DNA from: Orientallactaga sibirica
Taxonomy: Eukaryota > Chordata > Mammalia > Rodentia > Dipodidae
DNA length: 64,000 bases
Assembly: GCA_036365145.1 (NCBI GenBank)
Contig: JAEOAD010000034.1
Span: 22,682,001-22,746,000, forward strand
Reading direction: 5' to 3'
Each line of letters starts with the position of its first letter. The stretch's first letter is position 1. The position numbers and the translations under genes were made by a program. Shown here piece after piece: positions 1 through 11,554 of this stretch. The notes beneath the pieces were generated by a model. The model had not been told where the DNA came from and did not search any database. It was given only the letters and a program-made list of their open reading frames with translations.

Positions 1-81
1 GATTTAGAATGTCTTATTGTACTCATTTTGTTTTGAGTTTTTATTGTTGTTGTGTTGGTTTTGGGCTTGTTTAGGGTTTTT

Positions 82-295
82 TCAGTACTAAGGATCAAAC
101 CCAGGGCAAGTACTCTATTACTGAGTCACACCCACCCTCTTTTTGGTTTTTATTTTGAGATAAAGTCTCTCTAGGTTGTGCAGTGTGGCTTTGCTCTCAC
201 TCTGTAGCCCAGACAGGCCTTAAATTTGCACTTCTCCTGCCTTAGTCTCCTAAATTGAAAGGGTTACGGGCCTATACCACCAGGCCCAGCTCGCA
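82..295 (-). repeat. B4-like SINE (ID plus B1)
   Basis: 82-135 is an ID-like tRNA head, reversed (CTAAGGATCAAACCCAGGGC). 148-295 is a diverged B1, reversed. Fusion of the two is the B4 arrangement. Confidence 0.5.
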
Positions 296-322
296 TGGTG
301 GTTTTTTTTTTGGTTTTTTTTT

Positions 323-540
323 TTATTATTATTATTTATTTATTTGAGAGCGACAGACAGAGAAAGGGGCAGATAGATAGAGAATGGGTGCGCCAGGGCC
401 CCCAGCCACTGTAAACAAACTCGGACTAGTCGCCCCCTTGTGCATCTGGCTTACGTGGGGTCCTGGGGAATTGAGCCTCGAACCCGGGTCCTTAGGCTTC
501 ATGGGCAAGTGCTTACTGCTAAGCCATCTCTCCAGGCCCA
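323..540 (-). repeat. B2/DIP-type tRNA SINE
   Basis: The family in full: tRNA-derived head GGCTGGAGAGATGGCTTAGC (A-box-like), a B box near GGTTCGATTCC, body with GCCAGATGCACAAGGTGGCA and GTTTGCAGTGGCTAGAGGCC, a CT tract, then AAATAAATAAA. Here reversed. Target duplication CATGGTGGTTTT at 294-305 and 544-555. Confidence 0.85.
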
Positions 541-1132
541 TCACATGGTGGTTTTGATTGGCATTTTTCTTAATAGTTGATAATATTAAGAATCTTGTGC
601 TGTTCACCATTAACATAACTTCTTTGGGAAAATGCTTATTCCAATTCTTTGTCCATTTTGATTGGGTTATCTGTCTTTTTATAGGGTTCATTGTTGCTTT
701 CACATTTGTATTGCTTGCTCAGAGGGAAGGCAGCTGCTATGCCCTAAGGAAACTGAAGCAGCACTAGGAAGAGGACAGTATGACAATAGGTAGCAGTTTG
801 CTGAGGCCTCCTGCCAAGAATCATGTGAATAAGCCCGCTTCAATAGGGACTCCAGCCCCGGTAATGTCTTCAGATAACTGAGGCCCTGGCTCACATCTTG
901 TCTGCAGCCCTTTGAGAAAGTCTGGGCAAAACCATCCATCCCTCTAAGCAACTCCCAAATTCCTAACTCACAGAAATAGTGATAATGCTTAGTCTCTTTG
1001 GGTAACAAATGCTGGGATAAGTTGCTTCCACAATTGGATCACTTAAATGTGATCTCAATTCTGAGCAATTTTCAGTTTTAACCTGGACTAGAGTGAGACC
1101 CTATCTCAAAAAAAAAAAAAAAGTCATAAATT

Positions 1133-1275
1133 TGCCAGGTATGGTAGACACACCTTTAATTCCAACACTTGGGAGGCAGAGGTAGGAGAATCCCCATGAG
1201 TTCAAGGCCTACAATTACAGAGGAAATCCTGGTCAGCCTGGGCTAGAGTGAGACCCTACATAGAAAAAAATGAAA
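1133..1275 (+). repeat. B1 SINE
   Basis: 7SL-derived family, typical copy: GGCGTGGTGGCGCACGCCTT, GGAGGCAGAGGTAGGAGGAT, GAGACTACATAGTGAATTCC, GAGTGAGACCCTACCTC, A-tail. This copy is diverged. A B1 3' stub precedes it at 1083-1122. Confidence 0.8.
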
Positions 1276-1280
1276 ACCTA

Positions 1281-1517
1281 GGGCTGGAGAGATGGCTCCG
1301 ATGTTAAAGGTGCTTGCTTGCATTGTCTGATAGATCAGGTTCAGTTCCCCAGTACTCAGGTAAAGTCAGATGTATAGAGTGATCCATGAATCTGGATTTC
1401 ATTTGCAGTGATGGGAGGCCTCGACATACCCATCTCTCCTTCTCCCTCTTTCCCTCTCTTTCTCTTTCTCCTTCCTTCCTTCCTTCTCTCTCTCTCTCTG
1501 CAAATAAATAAATAAAA
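1281..1517 (+). repeat. B2/DIP SINE
   Basis: Full length with CT tract 1435-1500. Tail-to-tail with the next element. Confidence 0.85.
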
Positions 1518-1733
1518 ATTTTTTGAGAGAGAGAGAAAGAAAAAGGCAGAGAGAGAATGAGCATGCCAGGGCCTTTTCAGGCATTGTGAATGAACTGCAA
1601 ATGCATGCGCCCCCTTGTGCACATGTGCAACATTGTGTGCGTCTGGCTAACCATGGGACCCAGAGATTTGAACAAGCGTTCTTGGCTTTGCCTTACCCAC
1701 TAAGCCTTAACCACTAAGCCATCTCTCCAGCCC
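1518..1733 (-). repeat. B2/DIP SINE, variant subfamily
   Basis: Reversed, with the longer internal segment (GCACATGTGCAACATTGTG) of the variant type. CTCF-like GCGCCCCCTTGTG at 1608-1620. Confidence 0.8.
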
Positions 1734-1785
1734 AAATAAAAGTATTTTTAATTAAAAGGCAAAACTACAGTTTATGATACAGCAG

Positions 1786-1872
1786 TTGGGCTGGGAGTAT
1801 GGCTCAGTGCTGGAGTGTTTGCCTAGCAAGCAGGAGGCCCTGAGTTCAGACCCTAATACTGAAAAAAAAAGC
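1786..1872 (+). repeat. ID-like SINE
   Basis: GGGAGTATGGCTCAGTGCTG, TTGCCTAGCAAGCAGGAGGC and CCTGAGTTCAGACCCTAAT plus A-tail. Confidence 0.65.
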
Positions 1873-1879
1873 AAACAAA

Positions 1880-2640
1880 CAGAAGATACACAAGTATATT
1901 ATGACTAAGAAAGGAAGATTTCCTGGTTTTAGGTTTTTTATTTTCTTAATTTAAAAAATGTTGATAGATTCAAATCATTCCCACTGCCACTAAACTGTAA
2001 AATATGGAATTGTCCCATATTAACCTAAGGGCAGTCCAGTACATTTGTGTAACACTTTACCTGCAGAGCAAATAGCTTCCTTTTATGTATATTTGTATGC
2101 AGTGCTATTATGTCTAAAAAGTTCACATTATCCTGCCCTTTGTGGATTTCCTTTGCATTTTATTATGACAAATTTTTTTAATCGTATAAATAAAATCATA
2201 TAATTTTAAGTCCAAAATTGTTAATTTATAACATTTTATCAACTACCCAGCATCCTTACCTGCTTCATATTATAACTTTTTCTCCACTGTTATTTTTTAT
2301 TATTACTTTATAATGATGAACATCTCTTATATTCTTGCTGATAGCTTTATACTACACAAAGGAATCCATAAGTTATTTTCATTATATTTTACATTTGTGT
2401 TATTTTTTAACTGTCAAGTAACATTTTCCAATAAACTAGGCTTAAATTAGAAAACAAGGGAGGAAGCATGGAACTATGAACAAAGCATGGGTTCTGAGTA
2501 TGAATCCCAGTCCCACCAACATACTGGAAGAAATATAATAATAATGCACTTCTAGAAGAGCTATGAGAACGAGTATGTGTAAAGTACCTGGCAACAGATG
2601 GTACTCCCAACGGAAATGAGAATGAAGACAGAAGAGAAAA
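1880..2640. other. AT-rich unique intron sequence
   Basis: No exon, RNA gene or recognisable repeat seen. Low-GC RGS3 intron. Confidence 0.6.
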
Positions 2641-2659
2641 AAAGAGAAAGATCATCACT

Positions 2660-2850
2660 GGGGCTGGGAAGATGGCTAAGCAGGGAAAGTGCATGAGGAC
2701 CTGAGTTCAGAACCCTAGCATCCAAAAAACTCTCAAAAAACAAGGTGGAGACTGAGGAAGACACCTATTGTCACCCCAATTGGCCTCCACAGATACATAT
2801 GTGCATACACATGTACACACACACACACACACACAGAGATGTACACACAT
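2660..2850 (+). repeat. B3-like SINE with (CA)n tail
   Basis: GGGCTGGGAAGATGGCTAAG head, GACCTGAGTTCAGAACCC B box, TGGCCTCCACAGATACAT 3' part; (AC)n at 2813-2835. Confidence 0.6.
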
Positions 2851-3250
2851 CACACACATACAAAAAAAATCTGAAAAATTAGGGATATATGTCAGATACT
2901 TCCATTTCAGGGATGACAGACCCATCTAAAGGAAACTAGAAAGGTTAGTCAAAATACTTAACAGCATTGTCATAGAGCTATAACAAGATACAAAGAAATA
3001 GGACAGAATGGGGTGGGATATATAGGTCTATGGAAGTATGTCTAGTGTTTTCCCAAGCTAAGGAACAAGGAACAGAGTTGGAGAGGAGAGCTCACCATGA
3101 ACCAGTGTTCTGAGCCCCTACCTTTGTACTGGGACCCTAAAGGTTTTCTCCGTAGAAATAAGGTGGACAGACATAGCTCTTCCAGAGACTTAAGCTCAAC
3201 TTCAAGTAATTTCAATCCCTAATATTGATTGAATTAAGATACTCCTAGGA

Positions 3251-3516
3251 GCCCAGGCATGGTGACCCACACCTGTAATCCCTATACTTAAGAGGCTGAA
3301 GCAGGAAGAGCACAAGATCAAGCTCAACCTGGGCTGTATAGAAAGTCCCTGTCTCAAGAAAGAACAAGCTGGGCGTGGTGGCGCACGCCTTTAATCCCAG
3401 CACTCAGGAGGCTGAGGTAGGAGGATCTCTGTGAGTTCAAGGCCACCCTGAGACTACATAGTGAATTACAGATCAACCTGGGTTAAGCGACACCCTATCT
3501 CAAAAAAACAAAAAAA
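3251..3516 (+). repeat. Two adjacent B1 SINEs
   Basis: An old B1 at 3251-3362 (GCCCAGGCATGGTGACCCAC), then a younger one at 3368-3516. Confidence 0.8.
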
Positions 3517-3629
3517 CAAACAAAAAGAAAGAAATGAAAATCTTTTTGAAAGGTGTAAATGAGGAAGAGTGATAACACTACACCCAGCCTTTATAATGGA
3601 CAGCATACCTAACACTAAAGACACAGGAG

Positions 3630-4182
3630 GGAAAGAGCATGGTGAGTAATCTTGTCAACCTGATAGGATTTAGAATCACCATGGAAAATCTTGGCGCATG
3701 TCTGGGAAGGATTTTTTTTTTTTTTTTTTTTTTTTGGTTTTTCAAGGTAGGGTCTCACTCTAGCCCAGGCTGACCTGACCTGAATTCACTCTGTAGTCTC
3801 AGGGCGGCCTCGAACTCACAGTGATTCTCCTATCTCTGCCTCCCAAGTGTTGGGATTAAAGGCGTGCACCACCATGCTCGGCTCTGGGAGGGATTTTCTA
3901 GATTTGGTGGAGGTGAGAAGAACCAGCCTAAATGTGGGCAACACCATTCCATGGGCTGGGGTCCTGGACTGCATGAAAAGAATAAAGTTGGCAAAGCACC
4001 AGCATTCTAGCTTCCTGTTCCTGGTTGTGGGCACAAAATAAGCAGTTTCTTCACACTCTTACAACTATGACTCCCTCGCTGTGCTGGACTGTTACCTTGA
4101 TCTGTGAGCCAACATGAACCCTTCCTTCCTTCAGCTACCTCATGTGCTTTGTCACAGCATGAGAAAAGGAACTAGTACCTAT
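3630..4182 (+). mobile_element. Old rodent interspersed repeat split by a B1
   Basis: AGTAATCTTGTCAACCTGAT (3645-3710) and, after the B1 at 3711-3883, TGGGCTGGGGTCCTGGACTG, CTGTGAGCCAACATGAACCC and TGTCACAGCATGAGAAAAGG. It resembles the rodent URR1-type repeat (inference). Confidence 0.4.
3711..3883 (-). repeat. B1 SINE
   Basis: Reversed, T-run of about 26. Inserted into the older repeat at 3630-4182. Confidence 0.85.
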
Positions 4183-4359
4183 AGGATGGAAAAAGATAAG
4201 CCGGATAAATACTGTACTTGGGCAGCTATGTCAGTACCAGAAGAAGCAGTCTTTATTGCTCCTGAAAAGAAAGAGAACACTTAATGACAATGAAAGAGGA
4301 CTTCATCATAGAAGTTTCTACACATTAGGAAGAGAATAATTATGAATATTTATAGTTAG

Positions 4360-4735
4360 GGGCGGGAAAAATTGTTTGGTAGGTAAGAACATTTGCCACA
4401 TAAGCCTGAGAACCTGAGAGTAGCTGACTCACCCTGAGTTTGATCCCCCAGCACCCACATAAACAAATGGGTGTCACTATACACACCTGTAACCTCAATC
4501 CTGTGAGGAGCCAGCCTGACCAAAAGGAGCAGCTTCAGATTCAGTGAGAGACTATATCAAGGAAACATGTGGATGACTGGAAAAGGAGGACATACAATGT
4601 TCTCCTCTGGCTTCCACAAGAGTGAACAGGAGGCACACACATCTGCACACACATGGATACATAACACACACCATACCACACACACACATGCAAACAAGTC
4701 TGCATTATCTTAATATAACAGCAAATAAATAAAGG
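4360..4735 (+). repeat. B3-like SINE, long form
   Basis: Diverged head, GAGTTTGATCCCCCAGCACC, TTCTCCTCTGGCTTCCACAA and CA-rich end. Similar long copies occur at 26.3, 52.1 and 60.8 kb. Confidence 0.55.
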
Positions 4736-5029
4736 TAAAACTGACAACAATAATGAGAAATTAGTAAGTTTATAATTACAGAAGAAATTTTAACATACCT
4801 CATTAGCAATTGATAGAAAAAGGGGGGGGTGAAATCAACAAGGATATAGACTATTGGAACAGCATACCTGCACTTGACTGACATACTCAAAGAATAATTC
4901 TTTTCAAGTGCACACAAACAATTATAAAAATCTAGACTATCTGTTGGGCCACCAAGAAAATCTCAATGAATTTCAAGGGGATGGACTCTGAGCAAAACAC
5001 AAAATAAACAATAAAAGTATTACTAGTGT

Positions 5030-5440
5030 CTGACTCCATGGCCGTATCTGTAATCCCACCATTCAGAAGGTAGAGAGGCAGGAAGGCTGTGAGTTGGAGA
5101 TCTGCCTGAGCTACAAAGTGAGAGTCTGCTAAAAATAGGGTCTGGGAAGATGGCCCTGTAACATTCAGCATGAGTACCTGAGTTCAGAACCCCAGCCCCA
5201 AGTAAAAAGCCAGGCATTGTGACAGGCATTTATAACAGCCATACCTACAAGTGAGAAAAGAGGCAGAGACAGGAAAATCTTCGGGAAGCTTGGGGACCAG
5301 CAAGCCTGGCAAAAGCAGGAGTGAACAACATGAGACCCAGGCTCAAAGAGATGGAAGGCAAGGACCAACACCTGAAAGGTGTCCTCTGACCTCCATATGT
5401 GCACTGTAGCATGCGTGTGCCCACACTCATGCACACACAT
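5030..5440 (+). repeat. Old B1 followed by B3 SINE
   Basis: B1 remnant 5030-5130. B3 5138-5440 with TGTCCTCTGACCTCCATATG and GCGTGTGCCCACACTCATGC. Confidence 0.6.
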
Positions 5441-5480
5441 CATAGCAAAAAATACAAATAACATAAGAATAATAACATAT

Positions 5481-5648
5481 GCCGGGCGTGGTGGTGCACG
5501 CCTTTAATCCCAGCACTAGGGAGGCAGAGGTAGGAGGATCACCGTGAGTTTGAGGCCACCCTGAGACTAACATAGTGAATTCCAGGCCAGCATGAGCTAG
5601 AGTGAGACCCTACCTCTAAAGAAAAAAATAATAATAATAATAATAACA
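5481..5648 (+). repeat. B1 SINE with (AAT)n tail
   Basis: Well preserved B1 to about 5620, then an ATA/ATT trinucleotide run to 5648. Confidence 0.85.
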
Positions 5649-5649
5649 A

Positions 5650-6382
5650 TAGCATATATATTACTATAAGTTTCCTATTATTTAGAAATTAAGAAATATG
5701 CTTCCAGATAATATGGAAATAGAAATGGCCATGAAAATTAGAAAATATTTTAACTGAATGACAAAGAACTACATATCAAATGGGAGTCTTCAGGATAGCA
5801 GTAATATTCAAGCTTTGACTAGTGAAAGTTATAAAGGTACATATTAAATCACTGAAATGCATGTCGCTGTGGGGCACTTCTCTGCATGTGTGCAATACTT
5901 CATAATAAGAACATATACCACAGAACTAAGAAAGAGAACAAGGGACTGTCACCCACTGAGAAATGTTGAGAAATGTCTCAATGCCCCAAAGCAGTTGGAC
6001 TTCAAATAACAGAAAACTCAATCAACACTACAGACCTTGCTCAGCAAATTATGAGCTCCCCAGAAGTCGATGAGTTTCCTGAGCCAAGCCTAAAAGTCTG
6101 CCAGGAGCTGAGCAGCAAGAACCCAGGGCTGATGGTACACAAAGGCCTTCAGGTCAGAGCCTGACCTCATACTGCCCCACACAGGGAGCAGCTAGTAGGC
6201 ATATGTTCCCAAGCTTCACTCTCACGACAGAAAATGGATTATTTTTTCTCTGTGGCTTCCAATGAGAAGCAGGAAAAGGTAGAAAAGGTTTCTAGTTAAC
6301 ATATGGTACCACTCATTGGGAGTGACATTTCTAAAGAGAAGTGAATGGTGTCATACAATGCAGAATTAAAAGCGTTTTTCAA
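5650..6382. other. Unique intron sequence
   Basis: No splice-flanked coding exon seen. The plus frame 5973-6164 is open but has no splice sites and no recognisable product. Confidence 0.5.
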
Positions 6383-6541
6383 GGGGCTGGAAAGATGGCT
6401 TAGCAGATAAGGTGCTTGCCTGAAAACCTAAGGACCCAAGTTCAATTCCCCAGTACCTACATAAGCCACATAGACAAGATGGTGTATGTATCTGGAGTTC
6501 ATTTCAGTGGCTAAAGGCCCTGTGCACCTATTCTCTCTATA

Positions 6542-6584
<43 letters not shown>

Positions 6585-6605
6585 AATAAGTAAGTAAATA
6601 AAGTT
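6383..6605 (+). repeat. B2/DIP SINE
   Basis: Full length; (GTCT)n/(CT)n at 6545-6585. Confidence 0.85.
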
Positions 6606-6638
6606 TAAAAGATATGTTTTTTAAAAAAGTGTTTTCAA

Positions 6639-6792
6639 GCCAGGCATGCCTTTAATCACAGCACTCGGGAGGCAGAGGTAGGAGGATCCTAAAATACTAA
6701 CAAACTCTATGAGTTTGAAGCCAGCCTGATACTCCATAGTGAATTCTAGGTCAGCTTGGACTAGAGAGAGACCCTACCTCAAAAAAAAAAAA
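6639..6792 (+). repeat. B1 SINE
   Basis: Missing part of the GTGGTGGCGCA segment near its start; carries a 14-nt extra piece near 6692-6708. Confidence 0.8.
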
Positions 6793-6797
6793 GTGTT

Positions 6798-7182
6798 GGG
6801 GAGCTTTAGAAATGGCTTAACAGGGCTGAAGAGATGGCTTAATGGTTAAGGTGCTTGCCTGCAAAGCTTAAGGACCCAGGTTCAATTCTCCAGGTCCCAT
6901 GTAAGCCAGATGCACATGGTGGCACATGCGTCTGGAGTTTGTTTGCAGTGGCTAGAGGCCCTGGTGTATCCATTCTCCCCTCTCTCCCTTTCACTCTCTC
7001 TGTCTCTAATAAATAAATAAATAAATATTTAAAAAAAAGAAATGGCTTAGCAGTTAAGGCACTTGCTTGCAAAGCCTAAGGACCCAAGTTCAATCCCCCA
7101 GTAGCCATGTAAGCCAGATGCACAAAGTGGCATATGCATCTGGAGTTCATTTGCAGTGGCTAGAGGCTCTGGCATGCCCATT

Positions 7183-7222
<40 letters not shown>

Positions 7223-7262
7223 CTCTCCATCTCTAATAAATAAACAAATAAATGAAAATTAA
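6798..7262 (+). repeat. B2 inside B2 (nested)
   Basis: Outer B2 head at 6798-6822 and remainder at 7038-7262, split by a complete inner B2 at 6823-7037. Target duplication AGAAATGGCTTARCA at 6808-6822 and 7038-7052. The outer copy has (CA)n at 7187-7216 in place of its CT tract. Confidence 0.8.
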
Positions 7263-7507
7263 AAAAGAATGAGACTGGCCTCCATATGCAGGGGCACACA
7301 TGTACATGCATACCTGCACATATACAAAACATGCATACACATATGCATACATACCCCACACAAATGCACATACACAAAAATATTGATGGCAGAATTATTC
7401 CTAACAGCCAGAAATGAAAACAACTCAATGTCAACCAACAGATGAATTAACAAAATGTGATGTACTGATATAACAGATTATTGCTTAGCCATAAAAAAGC
7501 TTCATCA

Positions 7508-7704
7508 GGGCTGGAGAGATAGCTCAGCAGTTGAAGTGCTTGCCTGCAAAGCCTAAGGATCTGAGTTCAATTCCCTAGAACCCATGTAAAGCCAGATGCA
7601 CAAGGTGACACATGTGTCTAAAGTTAGTTTGCAGTGGCTAGAGGTCCTGGTGCCCCCATTCTCTCTCTATCTGCTGCTTTCTCTTTCTCTAATAAATAAA
7701 AAAT
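7508..7704 (+). repeat. B2/DIP SINE in ancient L1
   Basis: First of three B2 copies splitting the L1 relic. Confidence 0.85.
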
Positions 7705-7789
7705 AAAGCTACATGAGCAAACCTTGAAAGTTTTACAGGAAAATAGTTATAAACCACATATGATTCCACTTATATAAAATGCCCCCCAA

Positions 7790-7981
7790 GGGCTGGAGAG
7801 ATGGATAGCGGTTAAGGCATTTGCCTTCAAAGCCAAAGGATCCTGGTTCAATTCTCCAGGACCCACGTAAGCCAGATGCACAAGGGGGTGCATGCATCTG
7901 GAGTTCATTTGCAGTGGCTGGAGGCCCTGGCATGCCCATTCTCTCTCTCCCTCTATCTATAATAAATAAATAATTATTTTT
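7790..7981 (+). repeat. B2/DIP SINE in ancient L1
   Basis: Target duplication AAAATGCCCCCC at 7776-7788 and 7982-7994. Confidence 0.85.
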
Positions 7982-8083
7982 AAAATGCCCCCCCAGAGGC
8001 AGATGTATTTACACAGTTAAGTACATTAGTGATTGTTTGGGGCTAGGGATGAGGGAAGACTGAGGATTGAAAGTAATAAGCTA

Positions 8084-8267
8084 GGGCTGGAGAGATGGCT
8101 TAGTGGCTAAACTGCTTGCCTACAAAGCCTAGGGACCCAAGTTTGATTCCCCAGTACCCAAGTAAGCCAGATGCACATGGTGACACATGTATCTGGAGTT
8201 TGTTTGCAGTGGCTAGAGGCCTTGGCATGCCCATTCTCTCTCTCTCTCTCCCTCTCTCAATCTCTCA

Positions 8268-8310
<43 letters not shown>

Positions 8311-8314
8311 ATAT
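8084..8314 (+). repeat. B2/DIP SINE in ancient L1, (AAAT)n tail
   Basis: Target duplication TAATAAGCTA at 8074-8083 and 8315-8324. Tail expanded to (AAAT)n at 8270-8312. Confidence 0.85.
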
Positions 8315-8435
8315 TAATAAGCTAAAGGGTATAATGTTTCTTTCTGAGGTGATGAAAATGGTCTAAAATTGATTACAGTAATAGTTGCACAACTTTGTGA
8401 CTCTACCAAAACATGGAAGTGTACTTTTTTGCATG

Positions 8436-8722
8436 TGTATATGATACGCCTACATGTGTGTCTGAATGTTCATATGTATGTGGTTCACATATGTGTGGAG
8501 GTACTTGCATATAGAGGCCGGAGGTTGAGGTCAAGTGTCTTCCTCTTTCACTCTCTATCTTATGTACCGAGATAGGTTTTCTCACTTGAACCCAGAGCTC
8601 ACTGATTTGGCTAATGCAGCTAGCAGGTTTACCCCAAGGATCCCCTGGGTCTACCTTCCCAGCACACTTGCCTGCCGTATGTAGTGCTGGAGGTCCAAAC
8701 TCAGGTTTCATCTCCCCAGCCC
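8436..8722 (-). repeat. Diverged composite rodent repeat (B3-like, reversed)
   Basis: GAGGCCGGAGGTTGAGGTC to CATCTCCCCAGCCCC. The layout resembles the copy at 25380-25720. Confidence 0.4.
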
Positions 8723-9183
8723 CAAACTGTACATTTTACAGGAGTAGAGAGAGTCCACAGTGGCTACCGATACTGGCCCTGAATCCACAGCTTCCAAACA
8801 TGGCCGATGGTCAAGGTATTTCTATGACTTCTTAAAATTATAGATTCTTAGGCTCTACCCCAGACCTAGTAAGCAAGGGATCTGTGATTCATCACACTTC
8901 CAGGAGTGGGGTATAACTCCATGGTAGAATATTTGTGTAGGACTGGGACACTGGCTTCAACCAAGAGAGAGGGAGTGGGGAAAGACTCACAAGATGCTTC
9001 TGATATTTGGTCATTTGGTATCAACTAACAGAAATCTTCATGAGCAAACAAGCTAAGATCACTCTGTGGAGCCCTAAAAAGAGTCACCATGGCAAATGGA
9101 TCCCAGGAAACAGAGCTAATACAGGAAATAGGAGAGAACTTCTCAAACATGTAAGTTAGTGTCCTCAGAAAAATCTGAAAGAA

Positions 9184-9343
9184 GCCGGGCATGGTGGTGT
9201 ACACCTTTAATCCCAGCACTTGGAAGGCAGAGGTAGGGGGATCACTGTGAGTTTGAAGCCACCCTGAGACTACATAGTGAATTTCAGGTCAGTCTGGGCT
9301 AGAGTGAGACCCTACCTCAAAAAACCAAAAAAAAAAAAAAAAA
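9184..9343 (+). repeat. B1 SINE
   Basis: Well preserved; target duplication near GATCTGAAAGA on both sides. Confidence 0.85.
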
Positions 9344-9378
9344 AGATCTGAAAGAAAACTGCACGAAAAGAGCAGGTT

Positions 9379-9570
9379 GGGCTGGAAAGATGGCTTAGCG
9401 GTTAAGGCGCATGCCTGCGAAGCCGAAGGACCCCTAAGGACCACATAAGCCAGATGTACAAGGGGGTGCATGCATCTGGAGTTCATTTGCAGTGGCTAGA
9501 GGCCCTGGTGTGCCCATTCTCACTCTCCATCTCTCTCTTTCCCTCTCTCTGTCTCAAATAAATAAATAAA
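9379..9570 (+). repeat. B2/DIP SINE
   Basis: Flanked by GGCAGGTTG / AGCAGGTTG. Internal loss around the B box. Confidence 0.8.
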
Positions 9571-9639
9571 TGGCAGGTTGCTGCCACGTCATCTGCAAAC
9601 AAGGCTAACTTAACTTCTTCCTTTCAAATTTGTATCCCT

Positions 9640-9868
9640 TTTATTTTTTTTTTTTAATATTTTATTTATTTATTTATGAGAGAGAGGGGGGAAGAGGCAG
9701 AGAGAAAGAGAGAATGGGCATGCCAGGGCCTCCAGCCACTGCAAATGAACTCCAGATGCATGTGCCCCTTGTGCATCTGGCTCACGCGGGTCCTGGGGAA
9801 TCGAACCAGGGTCCTTAGGCCTCACAGGCAAACGCCTTAATTTAACCGCGAAGCCATTTTCCCAGCCC
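9640..9868 (-). repeat. B2/DIP SINE
   Basis: Reversed; target duplication CCCTTTTATTT on both sides. Confidence 0.85.
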
Positions 9869-9879
9869 CCCTTTTATTT

Positions 9880-11470
9880 CTTTCTCCTGTCTTATTGCTT
9901 GAGCTAGTACTTCCTGCCTTCTGCACACACAGGACACTGGTTCCAGCAGCATATCCATTGATACTCATCAGACCCAACCCTGAAGCCATGACTGAGAAGA
10001 GGATCCACACCTTGCTGGGCCTGGACCGTCCCCAAATCTAGCAGAGAGATTAGTTCAACAGAAGAACACAGAGTGATATAAGGAAATATTCACATCATCC
10101 CAGTAATGTCAAGGACTGGGATACTAAAGTGTATGAACAAATTGTGAAGGAAGGGGGGAAAGAACAATGAACTATATTAACTTTGTTTGCTTTTGAATTG
10201 GGATACAGAAGATAATAACTCCATGATACTCTTTCCTGACCACCTTGAATCATTCTGGAAACAACTGTCGCCTCATAGAGCCTGAATCTACTGGTGGGTG
10301 GGCATGTAGGGTTGGGAGCACTGACTGAGACAAAGCAGGGAAGTAACACCACGCTTAGTGAGAGCTCGGTGAATGCTGCCTACCTAAACTGCTCTCCTTA
10401 CTATCCTCCAACAAGTGGACCAGGGAACTCCAGGAAGCTACATCGCAGCCCACCTCCGGGAGCCAACCCACTGCTTTTCCATCACTCCCTCTCCCTCTAG
10501 AGGAAAAAAAAAAAAACATAGCAGGTTGTGAAGAGCCAAGTGTGTGTGTTGCACTGGAGTAAGCTTGACAGCAAACCAAGAATCAACCCCCTTGAGAGAT
10601 TAATTCCTTGGGTGCTCTGCCTTTGAAACTGCCCCAACCTTTGAAAGGAAAATGTTTGCAAGTTGAAACAACTCTTGCACTGTCCACAAGGCTTGTGCTT
10701 AGGTGACAGTCTACCACCAGCTCATGGAAGATTATCCTCTGTATGAGTCCAAGTCTTTGTAAAGGAAGGATAACCCCTCCTGGTAGGAAGTTGCAGGACC
10801 AGGGAGAAAATGAAGAGCTGGGCAGGGCCATGTGGCTACTTGGAAGGCCAACTTTGCCCAGGGCTTTGGGGCAGCTATTGCCCAGCTGGGATTTGGGGAA
10901 ACCCTGTCTGCAGCCTTGGGACTTGTAGTGGGACCTACTGTCCTTTGCTGTTCCCCTCAAGCCTTGGGGGTGGGCCTGAGACGAGTGTATGGTCTGTTTT
11001 GGACTACTCCCATCTCCACTATGAGTCAGATACTGGATAAGAAGTCAGATTACAGCCTCCTAAGTGGACCACAAGAAGACAAGGCCACCTGGACTGACCC
11101 CACATCTGTCCAGTCCCTGAGCCAAACGAAGCTGGTGAATGAGATCTCCAGAGGCAGTAACCAGACCCTGATTTAACCTGATCTGCTCGCTAATGAGGAG
11201 CTCTGTGGTTACAAACGGGACTCTGCAAGATTAACTGGAGCGTGATTGTTCCAGCCAAGTGAGGCAGAACCAACTGCAGCTGGCCTTGGGCAGAGCAGCA
11301 GGTGGTGTCCAGCGGCTTGCTCCTCTGGAGGGGAGAGACCAGAAAAGACGTCCTGAGTAGAAAGAACACCTTCTGGGAGCCTCACTATCACCGTGTGAGG
11401 TTGATTTTTTTTGGGGGGGGGGGATGCTGACAGCAGAGGAAGCAGCCCCTGGCAGCCTGCCCCAGTGCCA
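9880..11470. other. Unique sequence downstream of RGS3 ATG exon (intron 1)
   Basis: About 1.6 kb free of SINEs, of moderate GC, with T/G-run at 11406-11423. No coding exon with splice sites seen. Could hold intronic regulatory elements of the CpG-island promoter. Confidence 0.5.
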
Positions 11471-11475
11471 CTTAC

Positions 11476-11554
11476 CAAAGGTGGTGAGGTAGAAGGACAA
11501 GTCCGGATGGGCGCGACGGTTCCCTAGGGAGACCCGGTGCAGGGAGTGCTCCAT
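11476..11554 (-). CDS. RGS3: RGS3 alternative first coding exon (CpG-island promoter)
   Basis: The ATG at 11554-11552 opens MEHSLHRVSLGNRRAHP, then 26 codons plus one base in all, followed by the donor TTTG|GTAAGT. This matches the N-terminus of the RGS3 isoform whose human form begins MERSLHRVSLGSRRAHP and continues into the C2 and PDZ modules. RGS3 is a GTPase-activating protein for Gi/Gq alpha subunits. The C2, PDZ and RGS domains are encoded further downstream, beyond position 1. The start codon lies in a GC-rich island and is the only ATG that fits the known N-terminus. Confidence 0.88.

Larger units (their letters stand above)
7380..8435 (+). mobile_element. Ancient LINE-1 (L1M-like) 3' end, split by three B2 SINEs
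   Basis: L1 pieces 7380-7506, 7706-7789, 7982-8083 and 8315-8435 read in order as an old mammalian L1 3' end (AATGTCAACCAACAGATGAA, ATGATTCCACTTATATAAAA, GGTGATGAAAATGGTCTAAA). The B2s lie between. Confidence 0.75.

Noticed and set aside
10832..11176. Plus-strand open frame of 114 codons near the RGS3 CpG island
   Set aside because: No recognisable family, no splice sites, poor start context, antisense to an RGS3 intron. Treated as chance.
1..11475. Next RGS3 exon (start of C2 domain)
   Set aside because: Looked for the QLRLSIDAQDR-type sequence on the minus strand and found nothing; it must lie outside the window.
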